From Trebonia sp035571275 (GTDB taxonomy: Bacteria; Actinomycetota; Actinomycetes; Streptosporangiales; Streptosporangiaceae): 64,000 nt of DNA. The stretch lies in assembly GCA_035571275.1 (NCBI GenBank), contig DATMKQ010000140.1, positions 7,815-71,814 on the forward strand. The letters are read 5' to 3'. Both the position numbers and the translations under genes were made by a program. The first letter of the stretch is position 1. Each line of letters opens with the position of its first letter. The notes below the pieces were generated by a model. The model worked only from the letters and a program-made list of their open reading frames with translations, made no database searches and was not told the DNA's origin. Shown here piece by piece: positions 8,049-17,328 of the stretch.

Positions 8049-8770
8049 CCAGTGCCCCCGACGCGCCGCGGGGCATCCTCGTGGTCACGGGCACCGGCAC
8101 GGGTGTCGGCAAGACGGTGGTCACCGCGGCGATCGCGGCGCTCGCCCTGGCGCGCGGCGATCGGGTCGCCGTGGTCAAGCCCGCCCAGACCGGAGTGGGC
8201 CCCGACACGCCTGACGCGGATACCATCCGACGGCTGGCCGGTGTCATGGACACACACGAACTGGCGCGGTTCCCCGACCCGCTCTCTCCAGAAGCCGCCG
8301 CCCGGGTTTCCAGCCTGCCGCCGCTGGACATGCGCGCCGCCGCCGGGTACATAGCCAGGCTCGCGGAAGCCAGGGACCTGGTCCTCGTAGAGGGCGCCGG
8401 CGGCCTGCTCGTGCGCTACGACACGGCCGGCGCTACCATCGCCGACCTAGCATCGGAACTGTCCGCGCCGGCCCTGGTGGTGACGGCGGCCAGCCTCGGC
8501 ACGCTCAATCACACCGCGCTGACCTGCGAAGCTCTGACCGCCAGAAAGATCACGAACGCCGGCGTGGTGATTGGCAGCTGGCCACGGCATCCGGGCCTGG
8601 CCGAGCTCACCAACCTGACCGACCTCGAGGTCGTCGCCGGTGAGCCACTGGCCGGCGCGCTGCCAGCAGGCAGCGGCCTTCTCGGGCAACCCGACTTCCT
8701 CGCCGTCTCAAGGGCAGGGCTGGGGCTCCGGCTGGGCGGCCGCGGCGACGCACCCGCCGGCGCCAGGTAA
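8045..8770 (+). CDS. bioD: Dethiobiotin synthetase
   Basis: An ATP-dependent carboxylase that forms the ureido ring of dethiobiotin. From the GTG at 8045, which overlaps the preceding TGA, it is 241 residues with the P-loop GTGTGVGKT at 16-24, KPAQTG, and EGAGGLLV of the active site. A longer reading frame extends upstream into the regulator gene, but the P-loop is N-terminal in all BioD, so the overlap start is chosen. Translational coupling with the DasR-like gene is likely. Confidence 0.93.
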   Translation: MTSAPDAPRGILVVTGTGTGVGKTVVTAAIAALALARGDRVAVVKPAQTGVGPDTPDADTIRRLAGVMDTHELARFPDPLSPEAAARVSSLPPLDMRAAAGYIARLAEARDLVLVEGAGGLLVRYDTAGATIADLASELSAPALVVTAASLGTLNHTALTCEALTARKITNAGVVIGSWPRHPGLAELTNLTDLEVVAGEPLAGALPAGSGLLGQPDFLAVSRAGLGLRLGGRGDAPAGAR

Positions 8771-8835
8771 CCACCCTTTTCATCCGGAACGGACCGTGGC
8801 GTCCGCGCGGCAGTCGCGCGAATCCCGTTAGATGA

Positions 8836-8865
8836 TTGACGGCCCGGTTGGGCATTGCCTAATTC
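8836..8865 (+). promoter_or_regulatory. Candidate promoter of the DUF3311-symporter operon
   Basis: TTGACG at 8836-8841 and TAATTC (or CCTAAT two bases earlier) near 8858-8865, spaced 16-18 bp, in the 180-bp gap between bioD and the transporter operon. Confidence 0.4.
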
Positions 8866-8894
8866 ACTACTGTGTCAGAACATAGTGGGAACCA

Positions 8895-8910
8895 TGTGGC
8901 CTATGTCACG
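8895..8910. promoter_or_regulatory. Possible CRP-like site upstream of the symporter operon
   Basis: TGTGG-N6-TCACG, eight of ten bases of the TGTGA-N6-TCACA consensus, 41 bp ahead of the DUF3311 start. A CRP-controlled carboxylate transporter would make sense, but this is weak evidence. Confidence 0.3.
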
Positions 8911-8950
8911 CCTTGTCGCGCGATGACGCCCGAGAGGACGGCCCGAAACC

Positions 8951-9214
8951 ATGACACAACCGGCTATAAGACCGAAGAGCCCGGTCGCCGCTCACCCAAT
9001 CACGTCGGCCGCGATCGCCATCCTGGTGGTCGCGACCATCTTCTTCACGGTGTACGTCCCGATCTACGCACGGCTAACGCCGAAGGTCGGCGACTTCCCG
9101 TTCTTCTACTTCTATCTGCTCATCTTCATGCCAATCACCTCGCTGGTGCTGTGGATCGTCGTCCAGCTGCAGAAACGGCTGGGCACGCCCGTGGGGAACG
9201 AGGAGCAGTCATGA
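8951..9214 (+). CDS. DUF3311 small membrane protein, symporter partner
   Basis: 87 residues with two hydrophobic segments (about 17-40 and 50-72) and a short cytoplasmic tail. Such proteins are regularly encoded just ahead of sodium:solute symporters and probably help their assembly or stability. Here the stop overlaps the ATG of the symporter gene, giving tight coupling. Confidence 0.85.
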   Translation: MTQPAIRPKSPVAAHPITSAAIAILVVATIFFTVYVPIYARLTPKVGDFPFFYFYLLIFMPITSLVLWIVVQLQKRLGTPVGNEEQS

Positions 9215-10836
9215 GCAACGTCAACACCACCACGTTCACGATCGTCGTCGCGCTGTTCGTCATCGTCACCGGAGCAGGGTTCGCGGCGGCGCGCTGGCGG
9301 CGCGCGACGGACATGATGCAGCTGGACGAGTGGGGGCTGGGCGGGCGCAGCTTCGGCACGTTCATCACCTGGTTCTTGCTGGGCGGCGACCTGTACACGG
9401 CCTACACGTTCATCGCGGTGCCCGCGCTGGTCTTCGGATCCGGCTCGATCGGCTTCTACGCCGTGTCCTACACGATCATGGTCTTCCCGATCGTGCTGAT
9501 CTTCCTGCCCAGGCTCTGGTCGGTATCCCGGGTGCACGGTTACGTGACGCCCGCCGACTTCATCCGCGGCCGGTACGGTTCCCGGGGCCTGGCCCTGGCC
9601 GCCGCCTTCACCGGCATCCTGGCGCTGATGCCGTACATCGCGCTGCAACTGGTCGGCATCAAGGCGGTCATCACCGTCATGGGCGTCAACAGCTCCTCGA
9701 CCAACACCTACCTCAAGGACCTGCCACTATTCATCGCGTTCCTGGTACTGGCGATCTTCACGTACGTATCCGGCCTGCGTGCCCCCGCCCTGATCGCCTT
9801 CATCAAGGACTCGCTGATCTACCTTTTCGTCATCGTGGCGGTCTTCTACATCCCCACCAGGCTGGGCGGCTGGAGCCACATTTTCGGCACGGCGCAGACG
9901 CACTTCAACTCGATCAGCCCGACGACACACAAGCCGATCGGCACGTATGTCCCGACGTCGCATGCGATTGGCAGCACACAGCTCGACTTCGCGTCGCTCG
10001 CCCTCGGCTCCGCGGTCGCGCTGTTCCTCTACCCGCACGCGATCACCGGCACGCTGGCGGCCAAGCGCCGCAGCGTGGTCAAGCGCAACATGATCTACCT
10101 GCCGCTGTACTCGGTGCTGCTCGCGCTGATCGCGCTATTCGGGTACATGGCGGTCGCCGACCCGGTGACCGCGGCGAACGTCAAGAAGGCGGGCAACGCG
10201 CAGCTCGCGGTGCCATATCTCTTCCAGCACATGTTCCCGAGCTGGTTCACGGGGATCGCGTTCGCCGGGATCATCATCGGGGCGCTTGTCCCCGCCGCGA
10301 TCATGTCGATCGCCGCGGCGAACCTGTTCACGAGGAACATCTTCAAGGAGTTCTTCAAGCAGGACGCCACGCCGCGGTTGCAGACGCAGATGTCTCAGTG
10401 GGCGTCGCTGGTGGTCAAGCTCGGCGCGCTGCTGTTCGCGGTGGAACTGCCGCAGACGTTCTCAATCAACCTGCAACTGCTCGGCGGCGTGTGGATCCTG
10501 CAGCTTGCCCCGATGCTGATCGGCGGGCTATTCACCCGGTGGTTCCACCGCTGGGCGCTGCTAACCGGCTGGTTCACAGGCATGATCTACGGCACGATCT
10601 GCGCGTACAACGTCAAGAACGCGACCGCGTTGCACTGGGCGGCGTCCTCGGACATCGTGTTCGGGCACACCATCTATATCGGCCTGACCGCGGTGATCTT
10701 GAACCTGGTCGTCGCGGTGGTGCTAACGCTGGTCCTGAAGGCGGTCCGGGTGCCAGAAGGCGCTGACGAGACCCTGCCGCACCAGTACACGGCCGACCCG
10801 GAAGAGGCCCCGGCCCCGGTGCCGGCCACCGTGTAG
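9211..10836 (+). CDS. Sodium:solute symporter, monocarboxylate transporter (MctP) type
   Basis: 541 residues from the ATG that overlaps the DUF3311 stop, with about 13 hydrophobic segments in the SSS/APC fold. Characteristic early segments include LDEWGLGGRSFGTFITWFLLGGDLYTAYTF and RVHGYVTPADFIRGRYGS. This subgroup takes up short monocarboxylates such as lactate, pyruvate, acetate or propionate; the exact substrate is not readable. A longer frame back to 8872 is rejected because it would bury the DUF3311 gene. Confidence 0.88.
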   Translation: MSNVNTTTFTIVVALFVIVTGAGFAAARWRRATDMMQLDEWGLGGRSFGTFITWFLLGGDLYTAYTFIAVPALVFGSGSIGFYAVSYTIMVFPIVLIFLPRLWSVSRVHGYVTPADFIRGRYGSRGLALAAAFTGILALMPYIALQLVGIKAVITVMGVNSSSTNTYLKDLPLFIAFLVLAIFTYVSGLRAPALIAFIKDSLIYLFVIVAVFYIPTRLGGWSHIFGTAQTHFNSISPTTHKPIGTYVPTSHAIGSTQLDFASLALGSAVALFLYPHAITGTLAAKRRSVVKRNMIYLPLYSVLLALIALFGYMAVADPVTAANVKKAGNAQLAVPYLFQHMFPSWFTGIAFAGIIIGALVPAAIMSIAAANLFTRNIFKEFFKQDATPRLQTQMSQWASLVVKLGALLFAVELPQTFSINLQLLGGVWILQLAPMLIGGLFTRWFHRWALLTGWFTGMIYGTICAYNVKNATALHWAASSDIVFGHTIYIGLTAVILNLVVAVVLTLVLKAVRVPEGADETLPHQYTADPEEAPAPVPATV

Positions 10837-10855
10837 GACTGGTAGCGTCACCCGC

Positions 10856-12490
10856 GTGACGCGAATAACCGGACATGGCGGCGCGCAGGCCGTCGCGGTA
10901 GCGCGGCGGCACGGCGTGACCGCCATGTTCACCCTCTCGGGCGGCCATGTGTTCCCGCTGTACGACGGCGCGGTCAAGGCCGACCCGCCGCTCCGCCTCA
11001 TCGACGTCAGGCACGAGCAGACGGCGGTGTTCGCGGCCGAGGCCACGGCCAGGCTGACCCGCGCGCCAGGTCTGGCCGTGGTGACGGCGGGTCCAGGCGT
11101 CACCAACAGCGTGAGCGCGGTGACTTCCGCGTGGTTCAACGGCGCCCCGGTCGTGGTGCTCGGCGGCCGGGCGCCTGACTACCTGTGGGGCCAGGGGGCG
11201 CTGCAGGAAATGGACCACGTCCCGCTGCTCGCCGCAGTGACCAAGCGCGCCTGGACCGAGCACGACAAGTCCCGGGTCGCCGCATCCGTAGACGAGGCGT
11301 TCCGTGTCGCGCTGACGCCGCACCGCGGGCCGGTGTTCTGCGACTTCCCGCTCGAGGCGATCTACGACCAGGCTGAGGTGGAACTGCCCGACGGCGAGCC
11401 GCCCGCGGTCCCGGCCGCTGACCCGGCCGAGATCGCCGGGATCGCGAAGCTGCTGACCGCGGCCCGGCGGCCCGTGCTTGTCCTCGGCTCCGACGTGTGG
11501 CTCGGCCGCGCGGAGGTGGCAGCCCGGCAGGCCGCCGAGGCGCTGCGGCTGCCCGTGATCGCGAACGGGCAGGCCCGCGGCGTGCTGCCCGGCGGCCACG
11601 AACTGCTCGTCACCCGGGCCAGGTCCATCGCTTTCGGCGAGGCGGACCTCGTGATCGTGGCCGGGGCGCCGCTCGACTTCCGGCTGCGTTACGGGTCGTT
11701 CGGCCCCAAGGATCAGCCCGCCAAGGTGGTGCACGTCGCCGACTCGCCCGCTGCCCTCGCGGGACACTGCCCGCTCGCGGGCAGCGTGGCTGGGGATCTG
11801 GGAGGGTTCTTCGCCGCGCTTGCCGAGCAGGCCCGCCCAGGGGCGGACCCGGACTGGCCGCCGCGGCTCAAGTCGGCCGTCCTCGCGGCCCTGGCGGCGG
11901 ACCAGCCGCTGCTGGCCAGCGACGCCGAGCCGGTGCACCCCGTGCGCGTCTTCGGTGAACTGCTCAAGGCCCTCGACGATGACGCGGTCGTGATCGGTGA
12001 TGGCGGCGACTTCGTGTCCTTCGCCGGCCGCCTCGTCGAGCCAGGCAAGCCTGGCAGGTGGCTCGACCCCGGTCCGTTCGGATGCCTGGGCACTGGTCTC
12101 GGCTACGCGGCCGCCGCACGGCTCGCACATCCCCGCGCCCAGGTCGTGCTGCTGCTCGGCGACGGCGCCGCGGGGCTTTCGCTGATGGACGCCGACACGC
12201 TGGTACGGCACAACCTGCCCGTCGTCATCGTCTGCGGCAACAACGGCGCGTGGGGGCTGGAGAAGCAGCCGATGCGCGCGGTGTACGGCTACGACGTGGC
12301 GGCCGACCTGCGGCCGGGCACCCGCTACGACGAGGTGGTACGGGCCCTTGGCGGCGCCGGCGAACTGGTCACCTCGCCGACCCAGATCGGCCCCGCGCTG
12401 AGCCGCGCGTTCGCCTCCGGTGTCCCGTACCTGGTCAACGTGATCACCGACGTCGAAGCCACCTATCCCCGCTCCACCACTGGCGTGTAA
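10856..12490 (+). CDS. ThDP-dependent acetolactate synthase-like protein, IlvG type
   Basis: 544 residues with the three-domain acetolactate synthase fold. The catalytic Glu is in DVRHEQTAVFAAE (about Glu54); the ThDP/Mg motif runs from LLGDGAAGLSLMDADTL to VCGNNGAWG near 435-470. Whole-length character (TLSGGHVFPLYDG, LGGRAPDYLWG, GPFGCLGTGLGYA) matches M. tuberculosis Rv1820 IlvG rather than the biosynthetic IlvB. No small regulatory subunit is adjacent, so branched-chain synthesis is doubtful. It follows the symporter by 19 bp and may be co-transcribed, hinting at a pyruvate-related or other 2-oxo-acid role. Confidence 0.82.
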   Translation: MTRITGHGGAQAVAVARRHGVTAMFTLSGGHVFPLYDGAVKADPPLRLIDVRHEQTAVFAAEATARLTRAPGLAVVTAGPGVTNSVSAVTSAWFNGAPVVVLGGRAPDYLWGQGALQEMDHVPLLAAVTKRAWTEHDKSRVAASVDEAFRVALTPHRGPVFCDFPLEAIYDQAEVELPDGEPPAVPAADPAEIAGIAKLLTAARRPVLVLGSDVWLGRAEVAARQAAEALRLPVIANGQARGVLPGGHELLVTRARSIAFGEADLVIVAGAPLDFRLRYGSFGPKDQPAKVVHVADSPAALAGHCPLAGSVAGDLGGFFAALAEQARPGADPDWPPRLKSAVLAALAADQPLLASDAEPVHPVRVFGELLKALDDDAVVIGDGGDFVSFAGRLVEPGKPGRWLDPGPFGCLGTGLGYAAAARLAHPRAQVVLLLGDGAAGLSLMDADTLVRHNLPVVIVCGNNGAWGLEKQPMRAVYGYDVAADLRPGTRYDEVVRALGGAGELVTSPTQIGPALSRAFASGVPYLVNVITDVEATYPRSTTGV

Positions 12491-12496
12491 CCAGGG

Positions 12497-12709
12497 CTAG
12501 TCGATGACGGCGATCAGGTCGTCTTCCTGGACGACGTCGCCTTCGGCGACGTGCAGCTTGGCGATCGTACCGCCGGTCTCCGCCAGCACGGGGATCTCCA
12601 TCTTCATCGACTCGAGGATCACCAGGGTGTCGCCGTCATCGACATGGTCGCCCTCTGCCACGAGCACACGCCACACGTTCGCGACCATTTCCGCGCGGAC
12701 TTCGGCCAC
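12497..12709 (-). CDS. Small biotin/lipoyl attachment carrier protein
   Basis: 70 residues consisting of a single biotinyl domain with the attachment motif ESMKMEIPV and acceptor Lys36. It resembles the biotinylated protein TB7.3 (Rv3221c) of mycobacteria. It would carry carboxybiotin for an acyl-CoA carboxylase whose carboxyltransferase lies elsewhere. Located downstream of accC on the same strand. Only six bases separate its stop from that of the convergent IlvG-like gene. Confidence 0.92.
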   Translation of the reverse strand: MAEVRAEMVANVWRVLVAEGDHVDDGDTLVILESMKMEIPVLAETGGTIAKLHVAEGDVVQEDDLIAVID

Positions 12710-12805
12710 AGCAGGCTCCTTCTCTCGCGGCCAGGACCCCGGGCGGCTCCCAGGGGGGTCCCGGCGGCCCGGCGTAACGTCATGGTGGAGCGTACACGAC
12801 CGCGA

Positions 12806-14152
12806 TCAAGCCCGGCGCATGCGGCTCACGAGCCCGGTGTCGTACTCGCCGCTGACGAACTCCGGGTTGTCGAGCAGCTCGGCGTGGAACGGCAGGTTGG
12901 TCTTGAGACCCTCGACGCGGAAGTCCGCCACCGCCGCACGCGCCCGGGCCAGCGCCTCGTCGCGGGTGCTGCCATGCACGCACAGCTTCGCTAGCAGCGG
13001 GTCGTAGAACGTGGTCACCGTGGTGCCGGCCGCGTACCCGGCGTCCACCCGGATCCCCGGACCCGCCGGCTCGTCCCAGGCTGTGATCGGGCCGGGACTC
13101 GGCAGGAAACGGCGCGGGTCCTCGGCGTAAACCCGCAACTCGATCGCGTGCCCGGCCGGGACCACCGGCGCGTCCGCGTCGAACGACACACGCTCGCCCG
13201 CGGCGATCAGGAACTGCTGTTCCACCAGGTCAATGCCGGTGACCAGCTCGGTCACCGGGTGCTCGACTTGCAGCCTGGTGTTCATCTCGAGGAAGACGAA
13301 CTCCCCCGTCTCCACGTCCAGCAGGCATTCCACGGTGCCCGCGCCACGGTAGCCGACCGCCTCGCCGGCGCGTATCGCGGATGCGAGCATCCGTTCGCGC
13401 AGCGCCGGGGACACCGCGGGCGATGGCGTCTCTTCCGCCACCTTCTGGTGACGGCGCTGCACCGAGCAGTCGCGCTCGCCAAGCGCGAGCACACGGCCAT
13501 CGGCCAGGCCGAGAATCTGCACCTCGACGTGCCTGGCGCGGGGCAGGAAGCGCTCAAGCAGGATCTCCGGTGAACCGAAGAACCGCTCCGCGCGAGACCG
13601 CGCGGTGTCGAAAGCCGACCGTAGCGCGGGCTCATCTGCTGCCGCGCTCATCCCGATGCCGCCGCCGCCCGCGGCGGCCTTGACCATGACCGGATACCCG
13701 ATGCGCGACGCCTCGGCGACCGCCGCGTCCGCGTCGGGGACCGGCGCTGGCGACCCCGGTGCCACCGGGACCCCGGCCGCGGCCATGAGGTTGCGCGCGC
13801 GGATCTTGTCACCCATCTGCTCGATGGCCTCCGGGGCGGGGCCGATCCAGGTCAGGCCGGTCGCGAGGACCGCTCGGGCGAACCCCGGGCTCTCGGCGAG
13901 GAACCCGTAACCGGGGTGGACGGCCGCGGCATGGGTCTTGCGGGCCACGTCGAGCAAGATGGTGCTGTCCAGGTAGCTCTGCGAAGGCGCGGACGCGCCG
14001 ATGTAGACGGCCTCGTCGGCCTCCTGCACGTACGGCAGGGATTCGTCCGCGTCGGAGTAGACCGCGATGGCCTTGATACCCATTCGGCGGGCGGTCCGGA
14101 TGACTCGCCGCGCGATCTCGCCACGATTGGCGATCAGAACCGAATCAAACAC
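12806..14152 (-). CDS. accC: Biotin carboxylase subunit of acyl-CoA carboxylase
   Basis: Carboxylates biotin on a carrier protein with ATP and bicarbonate. 448 residues: N-terminal domain beginning MFDSVLIANRGEIARRVIRTARRMG, ATP-grasp glycine loop KAAAGGGGIGM near 157-167, and the signature EMNTRLQVEHPVTE near 283-296. It lacks an attached biotinyl domain, so the small carrier protein 96 bp downstream is the obvious partner. It lies 21 bp downstream of the HD-domain genes on the same strand. Confidence 0.93.
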   Translation of the reverse strand: MFDSVLIANRGEIARRVIRTARRMGIKAIAVYSDADESLPYVQEADEAVYIGASAPSQSYLDSTILLDVARKTHAAAVHPGYGFLAESPGFARAVLATGLTWIGPAPEAIEQMGDKIRARNLMAAAGVPVAPGSPAPVPDADAAVAEASRIGYPVMVKAAAGGGGIGMSAAADEPALRSAFDTARSRAERFFGSPEILLERFLPRARHVEVQILGLADGRVLALGERDCSVQRRHQKVAEETPSPAVSPALRERMLASAIRAGEAVGYRGAGTVECLLDVETGEFVFLEMNTRLQVEHPVTELVTGIDLVEQQFLIAAGERVSFDADAPVVPAGHAIELRVYAEDPRRFLPSPGPITAWDEPAGPGIRVDAGYAAGTTVTTFYDPLLAKLCVHGSTRDEALARARAAVADFRVEGLKTNLPFHAELLDNPEFVSGEYDTGLVSRMRRA

Positions 14153-14173
14153 CCCTGCAGCCTATCGAGGCCC

Positions 14174-15460
14174 TTACGGGCCGAGCACGGAGCGCCGGCT
14201 GATAAGCCTGCTGAGCGCCTCGACCACCTGCGGGTCGTATTCTGACGCGGTATCGAGCCGCAGCCGCTGCACCGCCGCGGCGGCCCTGCTGGGCTCTACG
14301 GAGCTGCCGACAAGGTCGTCGAACGCGTTGGCGGCGCGGATGATACGGCTGCTCAGCGGCGGCTCCTCACCGCGTTCCGCCGGCCGGCACGGGTCGCTTT
14401 GGCGCCGGACGATGTCGGCCACCGTGTCCAGCACCCGGGCTTCCTGGATGACCTCGGCGCCGTATTCGGCGATGCGGCGCTGCTCTTCCCTGACGACAAG
14501 GACGGTCGCACCGCCCGGGATGGGGTCGCGCAGGGAGAGTTGGCCGATGTCGTGCATGAGGGCGGCGTACTCCAGCTCAAGCAGCGCGGGCTCGGGCATG
14601 CCAAGCTCGCGCCCGATGGAGACCGCGAGCTTGCTGACCCGGGCCGAGTGTCCGGTCTCCACGTATCCGCCGATCTCGGTTACCCGCGCGAGCGCGCGGA
14701 CCGTCTGCAGGTACGTGGCGCGGATCCCGGTGTACCGGCGCAGCGCCACCTGAGTGACAAGCAGCGGCACGGTGAAGACCGCCACGGCCGCGAGCCCCAT
14801 TACTTCGGCCGCGAAGGCTATCAGCAGCGCGGAGGCGCCGACGGCGGCGCCGAGCGGCAGCTGCACGCGCAATTCGTCGAGCAGCGTCACGCCGAACCTG
14901 CCACGCAGCAGGTCCGTCCTGATGAGCGCCGCTATCACGGCTTCCACCAGCCAGGCCAGGACCACGAGCGATAGCATCACGGGCAGCTCGGACCACCATT
15001 GAGCGCCGATCAGCGAGTGGTTCGCCAGCGGCCGGAACACCGCGGCCACGCACGCGACCGCGACCAGTCGCGCCGCCATCGCGGAGAGCCTGGCGGGCCT
15101 GCCCACCGCGAGGTGCGGCAGCGCGCCGATGAGCATCCCGATAGCGGCCACCGCGACGACCTGTTCTGGGCCGTGCTCCGCGGACATTGGTCCAACCTTC
15201 ATAAGCAGCGCGTATGCCAGCGCGCCCGCCATCGCGATGGGCGCGGCTTCCCGGTCGCCCGGCAGGTTGAGCCGCAGCAGCTCGCCGAACGCGATCAGCC
15301 CGCCGAACGCGAGCGCGGTGCGCACGTCGCGCACCCCGAGGGCGGCGGTCTGCGCGACCCCCGCGATGAGCAGCACGCCGGCGAAGATGACGAGAAGCGA
15401 CTGGCCCGAATCCAGGACCTGCCGCGGGAAGCCTGTAGGCTCGTGCCGTCGGGCGGGCAT
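14174..15460 (-). CDS. Membrane HD-domain protein, degenerate HD-GYP
   Basis: 428 residues: seven or eight hydrophobic segments in the first 250, then an HD domain with GHSARVSKLAVSIGRELG and the metal motif HDIGQLSL near residue 313. The second half of an HD-GYP active site (the HHE and DGxGYP motifs) is replaced by RRQSDPCRPAERGEE, so phosphodiesterase activity against c-di-GMP is unlikely in the classical form. Its start lies six bases after the stop of the intact HD-GYP gene upstream, and both share the same membrane-plus-HD design, suggesting duplication followed by divergence. Confidence 0.82.
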   Translation of the reverse strand: MPARRHEPTGFPRQVLDSGQSLLVIFAGVLLIAGVAQTAALGVRDVRTALAFGGLIAFGELLRLNLPGDREAAPIAMAGALAYALLMKVGPMSAEHGPEQVVAVAAIGMLIGALPHLAVGRPARLSAMAARLVAVACVAAVFRPLANHSLIGAQWWSELPVMLSLVVLAWLVEAVIAALIRTDLLRGRFGVTLLDELRVQLPLGAAVGASALLIAFAAEVMGLAAVAVFTVPLLVTQVALRRYTGIRATYLQTVRALARVTEIGGYVETGHSARVSKLAVSIGRELGMPEPALLELEYAALMHDIGQLSLRDPIPGGATVLVVREEQRRIAEYGAEVIQEARVLDTVADIVRRQSDPCRPAERGEEPPLSSRIIRAANAFDDLVGSSVEPSRAAAAVQRLRLDTASEYDPQVVEALSRLISRRSVLGP

Positions 15461-15466
15461 CGGGCG

Positions 15467-16924
15467 TCAGATGCTCTCGATGGCGCGCAGCGGCTCGGTC
15501 GGAGCATCCAGCTCGTCGGGCGGGTCGCCGACCGGATCGGACAGCAAGTCACCCGGCAGCACCTCGGCCGACAGCAAGGTGACGGAGGCCAGGCTCCCGG
15601 ACAACGACCCGTCGGCGATGGTGTCTGCGGGCAGCGCGTCCGCGGCGGCCGCCTGATCGGCGCTCGCCGGCGCGGCTTCCGGCGCCCTCCAGCCGTCCCG
15701 CTCGATCGCGGTGACAAAGGCGTCGACGAACGCGGGGTCGAACTGCGTGCCCGCCCACTTGCGCAGCTCGGCCACGGCCTCGGGCACCGGGCGCGCGCCC
15801 CGGTAGGACCGGGTCGAGGTCATCGCGTCGAACGCGTCGGCCACCGCGAGCACCCGGGCGAACTCGGGGATCTCATCGCCCGCCAGGCCCATCGGATAGC
15901 CCCTGCCGTCGATGCGCTCGTGGTGGTGCATGATGCCGGCCAGCGCCTCGTCGAGGAAGCCGATCTCCCGCACGATGTCCAGCCCGCGCATCGGGTGCAG
16001 CTGGATGGCCGCGTACTCGTCGTCGGTCAGCGCGCCGCTCTTTTGCAGCACGGACGTGGGCACGCCGAGCTTGCCGACGTCATGCAGCATGCCCGCGTAC
16101 CTGATCGCCTCGACCCGTTCCGCGCGCATGGCGATCTCGCGGGCGATCATCACCGATCCCCGGGATACCCGCTCGCTGTGGCCGCGGGTATAGAAGTCCT
16201 TAGTCTCCACCGCCTGGCACAACGCGCTGACGGTTGCCTCGTAGGCCCGCTGCTGCGCGGCGAACTGCGCCACCGCCCAACGGGCCACCATCAGCGGGAT
16301 GATGACAAGGACCGGCGTAAAGGGGCCGAGCACCCCCCACAGCGCCGCGATCAGCACACCGAACACGGCATAGCCCAGGTCGGTAAGCAGCACCTTGAAA
16401 TCGAGCCCGACCCGGCCGCTCTGAGTACCCGCTCCGCCCGCGAGCAGCAGCACGCCGCGCAACAGCGTGAAGTTGATGACCACGAACGCCACCGCCGCGC
16501 CGACGAACGGCGCGATGATCGCGGGAAACTGGTTAGACGCGGGCGTGCCCACCGAGCCGCCGAAAAGCAGGAACGTCCGGCCGGCGAGGTAAGCGCTCAG
16601 CGTGAACATGCCGGTGTTGAAGAGCCGCTGTGCCAGCGACGGACCGCGGCGGACACCGAGCAGCGTGCAGCACGCCACCAGCGCGGCACCAACCGGCCCG
16701 ACTAGGATGACGGCCGCCAGGCTCGGGATGGTGTTGGGCGACCAGGAGATGCTCCTGTGCGAGCTCAGCAGCGTGGCGGTGGACTCACAGGCGGCAAGGA
16801 GCAGGCCGAGGGCCGCGACCTGGGCCCAGTTGACCTGGCTGAACGGGCCCCGGGCAACCGCGACCGCGGCGGCGGCTATCACCGCGCCGATGTAAAGCCA
16901 CGCGATTCGCGGGAGCTTGCCCAC
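15467..16924 (-). CDS. Membrane-anchored HD-GYP domain protein
   Basis: 485 residues from a GTG preceded by GAGGGGGA; an upstream start at 16966 is possible. Seven or so TM segments occupy about 1-220, then a complete HD-GYP domain: RGHSERVSRGSV, HDVGKLGV, HPMRG, HHERIDGRGYP and ADAFDAMTS. HD-GYP proteins hydrolyse cyclic di-nucleotides or related signals. The last 80 residues are an acidic, Ala-rich tail without a recognisable domain. First gene of a minus-strand row that runs through the degenerate HD protein, accC and the biotin carrier. Confidence 0.87.
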   Translation of the reverse strand: MGKLPRIAWLYIGAVIAAAAVAVARGPFSQVNWAQVAALGLLLAACESTATLLSSHRSISWSPNTIPSLAAVILVGPVGAALVACCTLLGVRRGPSLAQRLFNTGMFTLSAYLAGRTFLLFGGSVGTPASNQFPAIIAPFVGAAVAFVVINFTLLRGVLLLAGGAGTQSGRVGLDFKVLLTDLGYAVFGVLIAALWGVLGPFTPVLVIIPLMVARWAVAQFAAQQRAYEATVSALCQAVETKDFYTRGHSERVSRGSVMIAREIAMRAERVEAIRYAGMLHDVGKLGVPTSVLQKSGALTDDEYAAIQLHPMRGLDIVREIGFLDEALAGIMHHHERIDGRGYPMGLAGDEIPEFARVLAVADAFDAMTSTRSYRGARPVPEAVAELRKWAGTQFDPAFVDAFVTAIERDGWRAPEAAPASADQAAAADALPADTIADGSLSGSLASVTLLSAEVLPGDLLSDPVGDPPDELDAPTEPLRAIESI

Positions 16925-17328
16925 GCTTCCCCCTCGTTGCTGGCGATAGTTCATCGGGGATCGCATAGATCGCCGGCGCTACCCCCAGGCGACGCCGAAG
17001 GCAACCTCGACGGCCACTCCTCCTGTCGCTGCCCAGCACGTGATCGTGTCTTGTTTGGCGGCTGCCTGCATTGGGATAGTCCTCCCTCACGCAAATGCTG
17101 ACGGCACATCACGGCGTGCCGCCCATGACAGGATAACGTGACGAGGCTAATTCTCGCAGACCCAAAGCCGATCGCGGACGGAACGCGAACAGATGACTAC
17201 CCTATGCGACAAAGGGTACCCGGTGCATGCCCCCGAGGAAATTCGCCAGCCGACCCCTAACCGGACGCTAAATCGGCTTGGTTACCCGCCCAGCGGACAG
17301 CGGTCCGTCAAGCCGCGACTACTCACAG

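Noticed and set aside
10613..12211. A 532-codon minus-strand frame
   Set aside because: Antisense to the IlvG-like gene, whose ThDP motifs are intact.
14999..16705. A 568-codon plus-strand frame
   Set aside because: It is a shadow of the two HD-domain genes and has Arg/His-rich composition with no domain.
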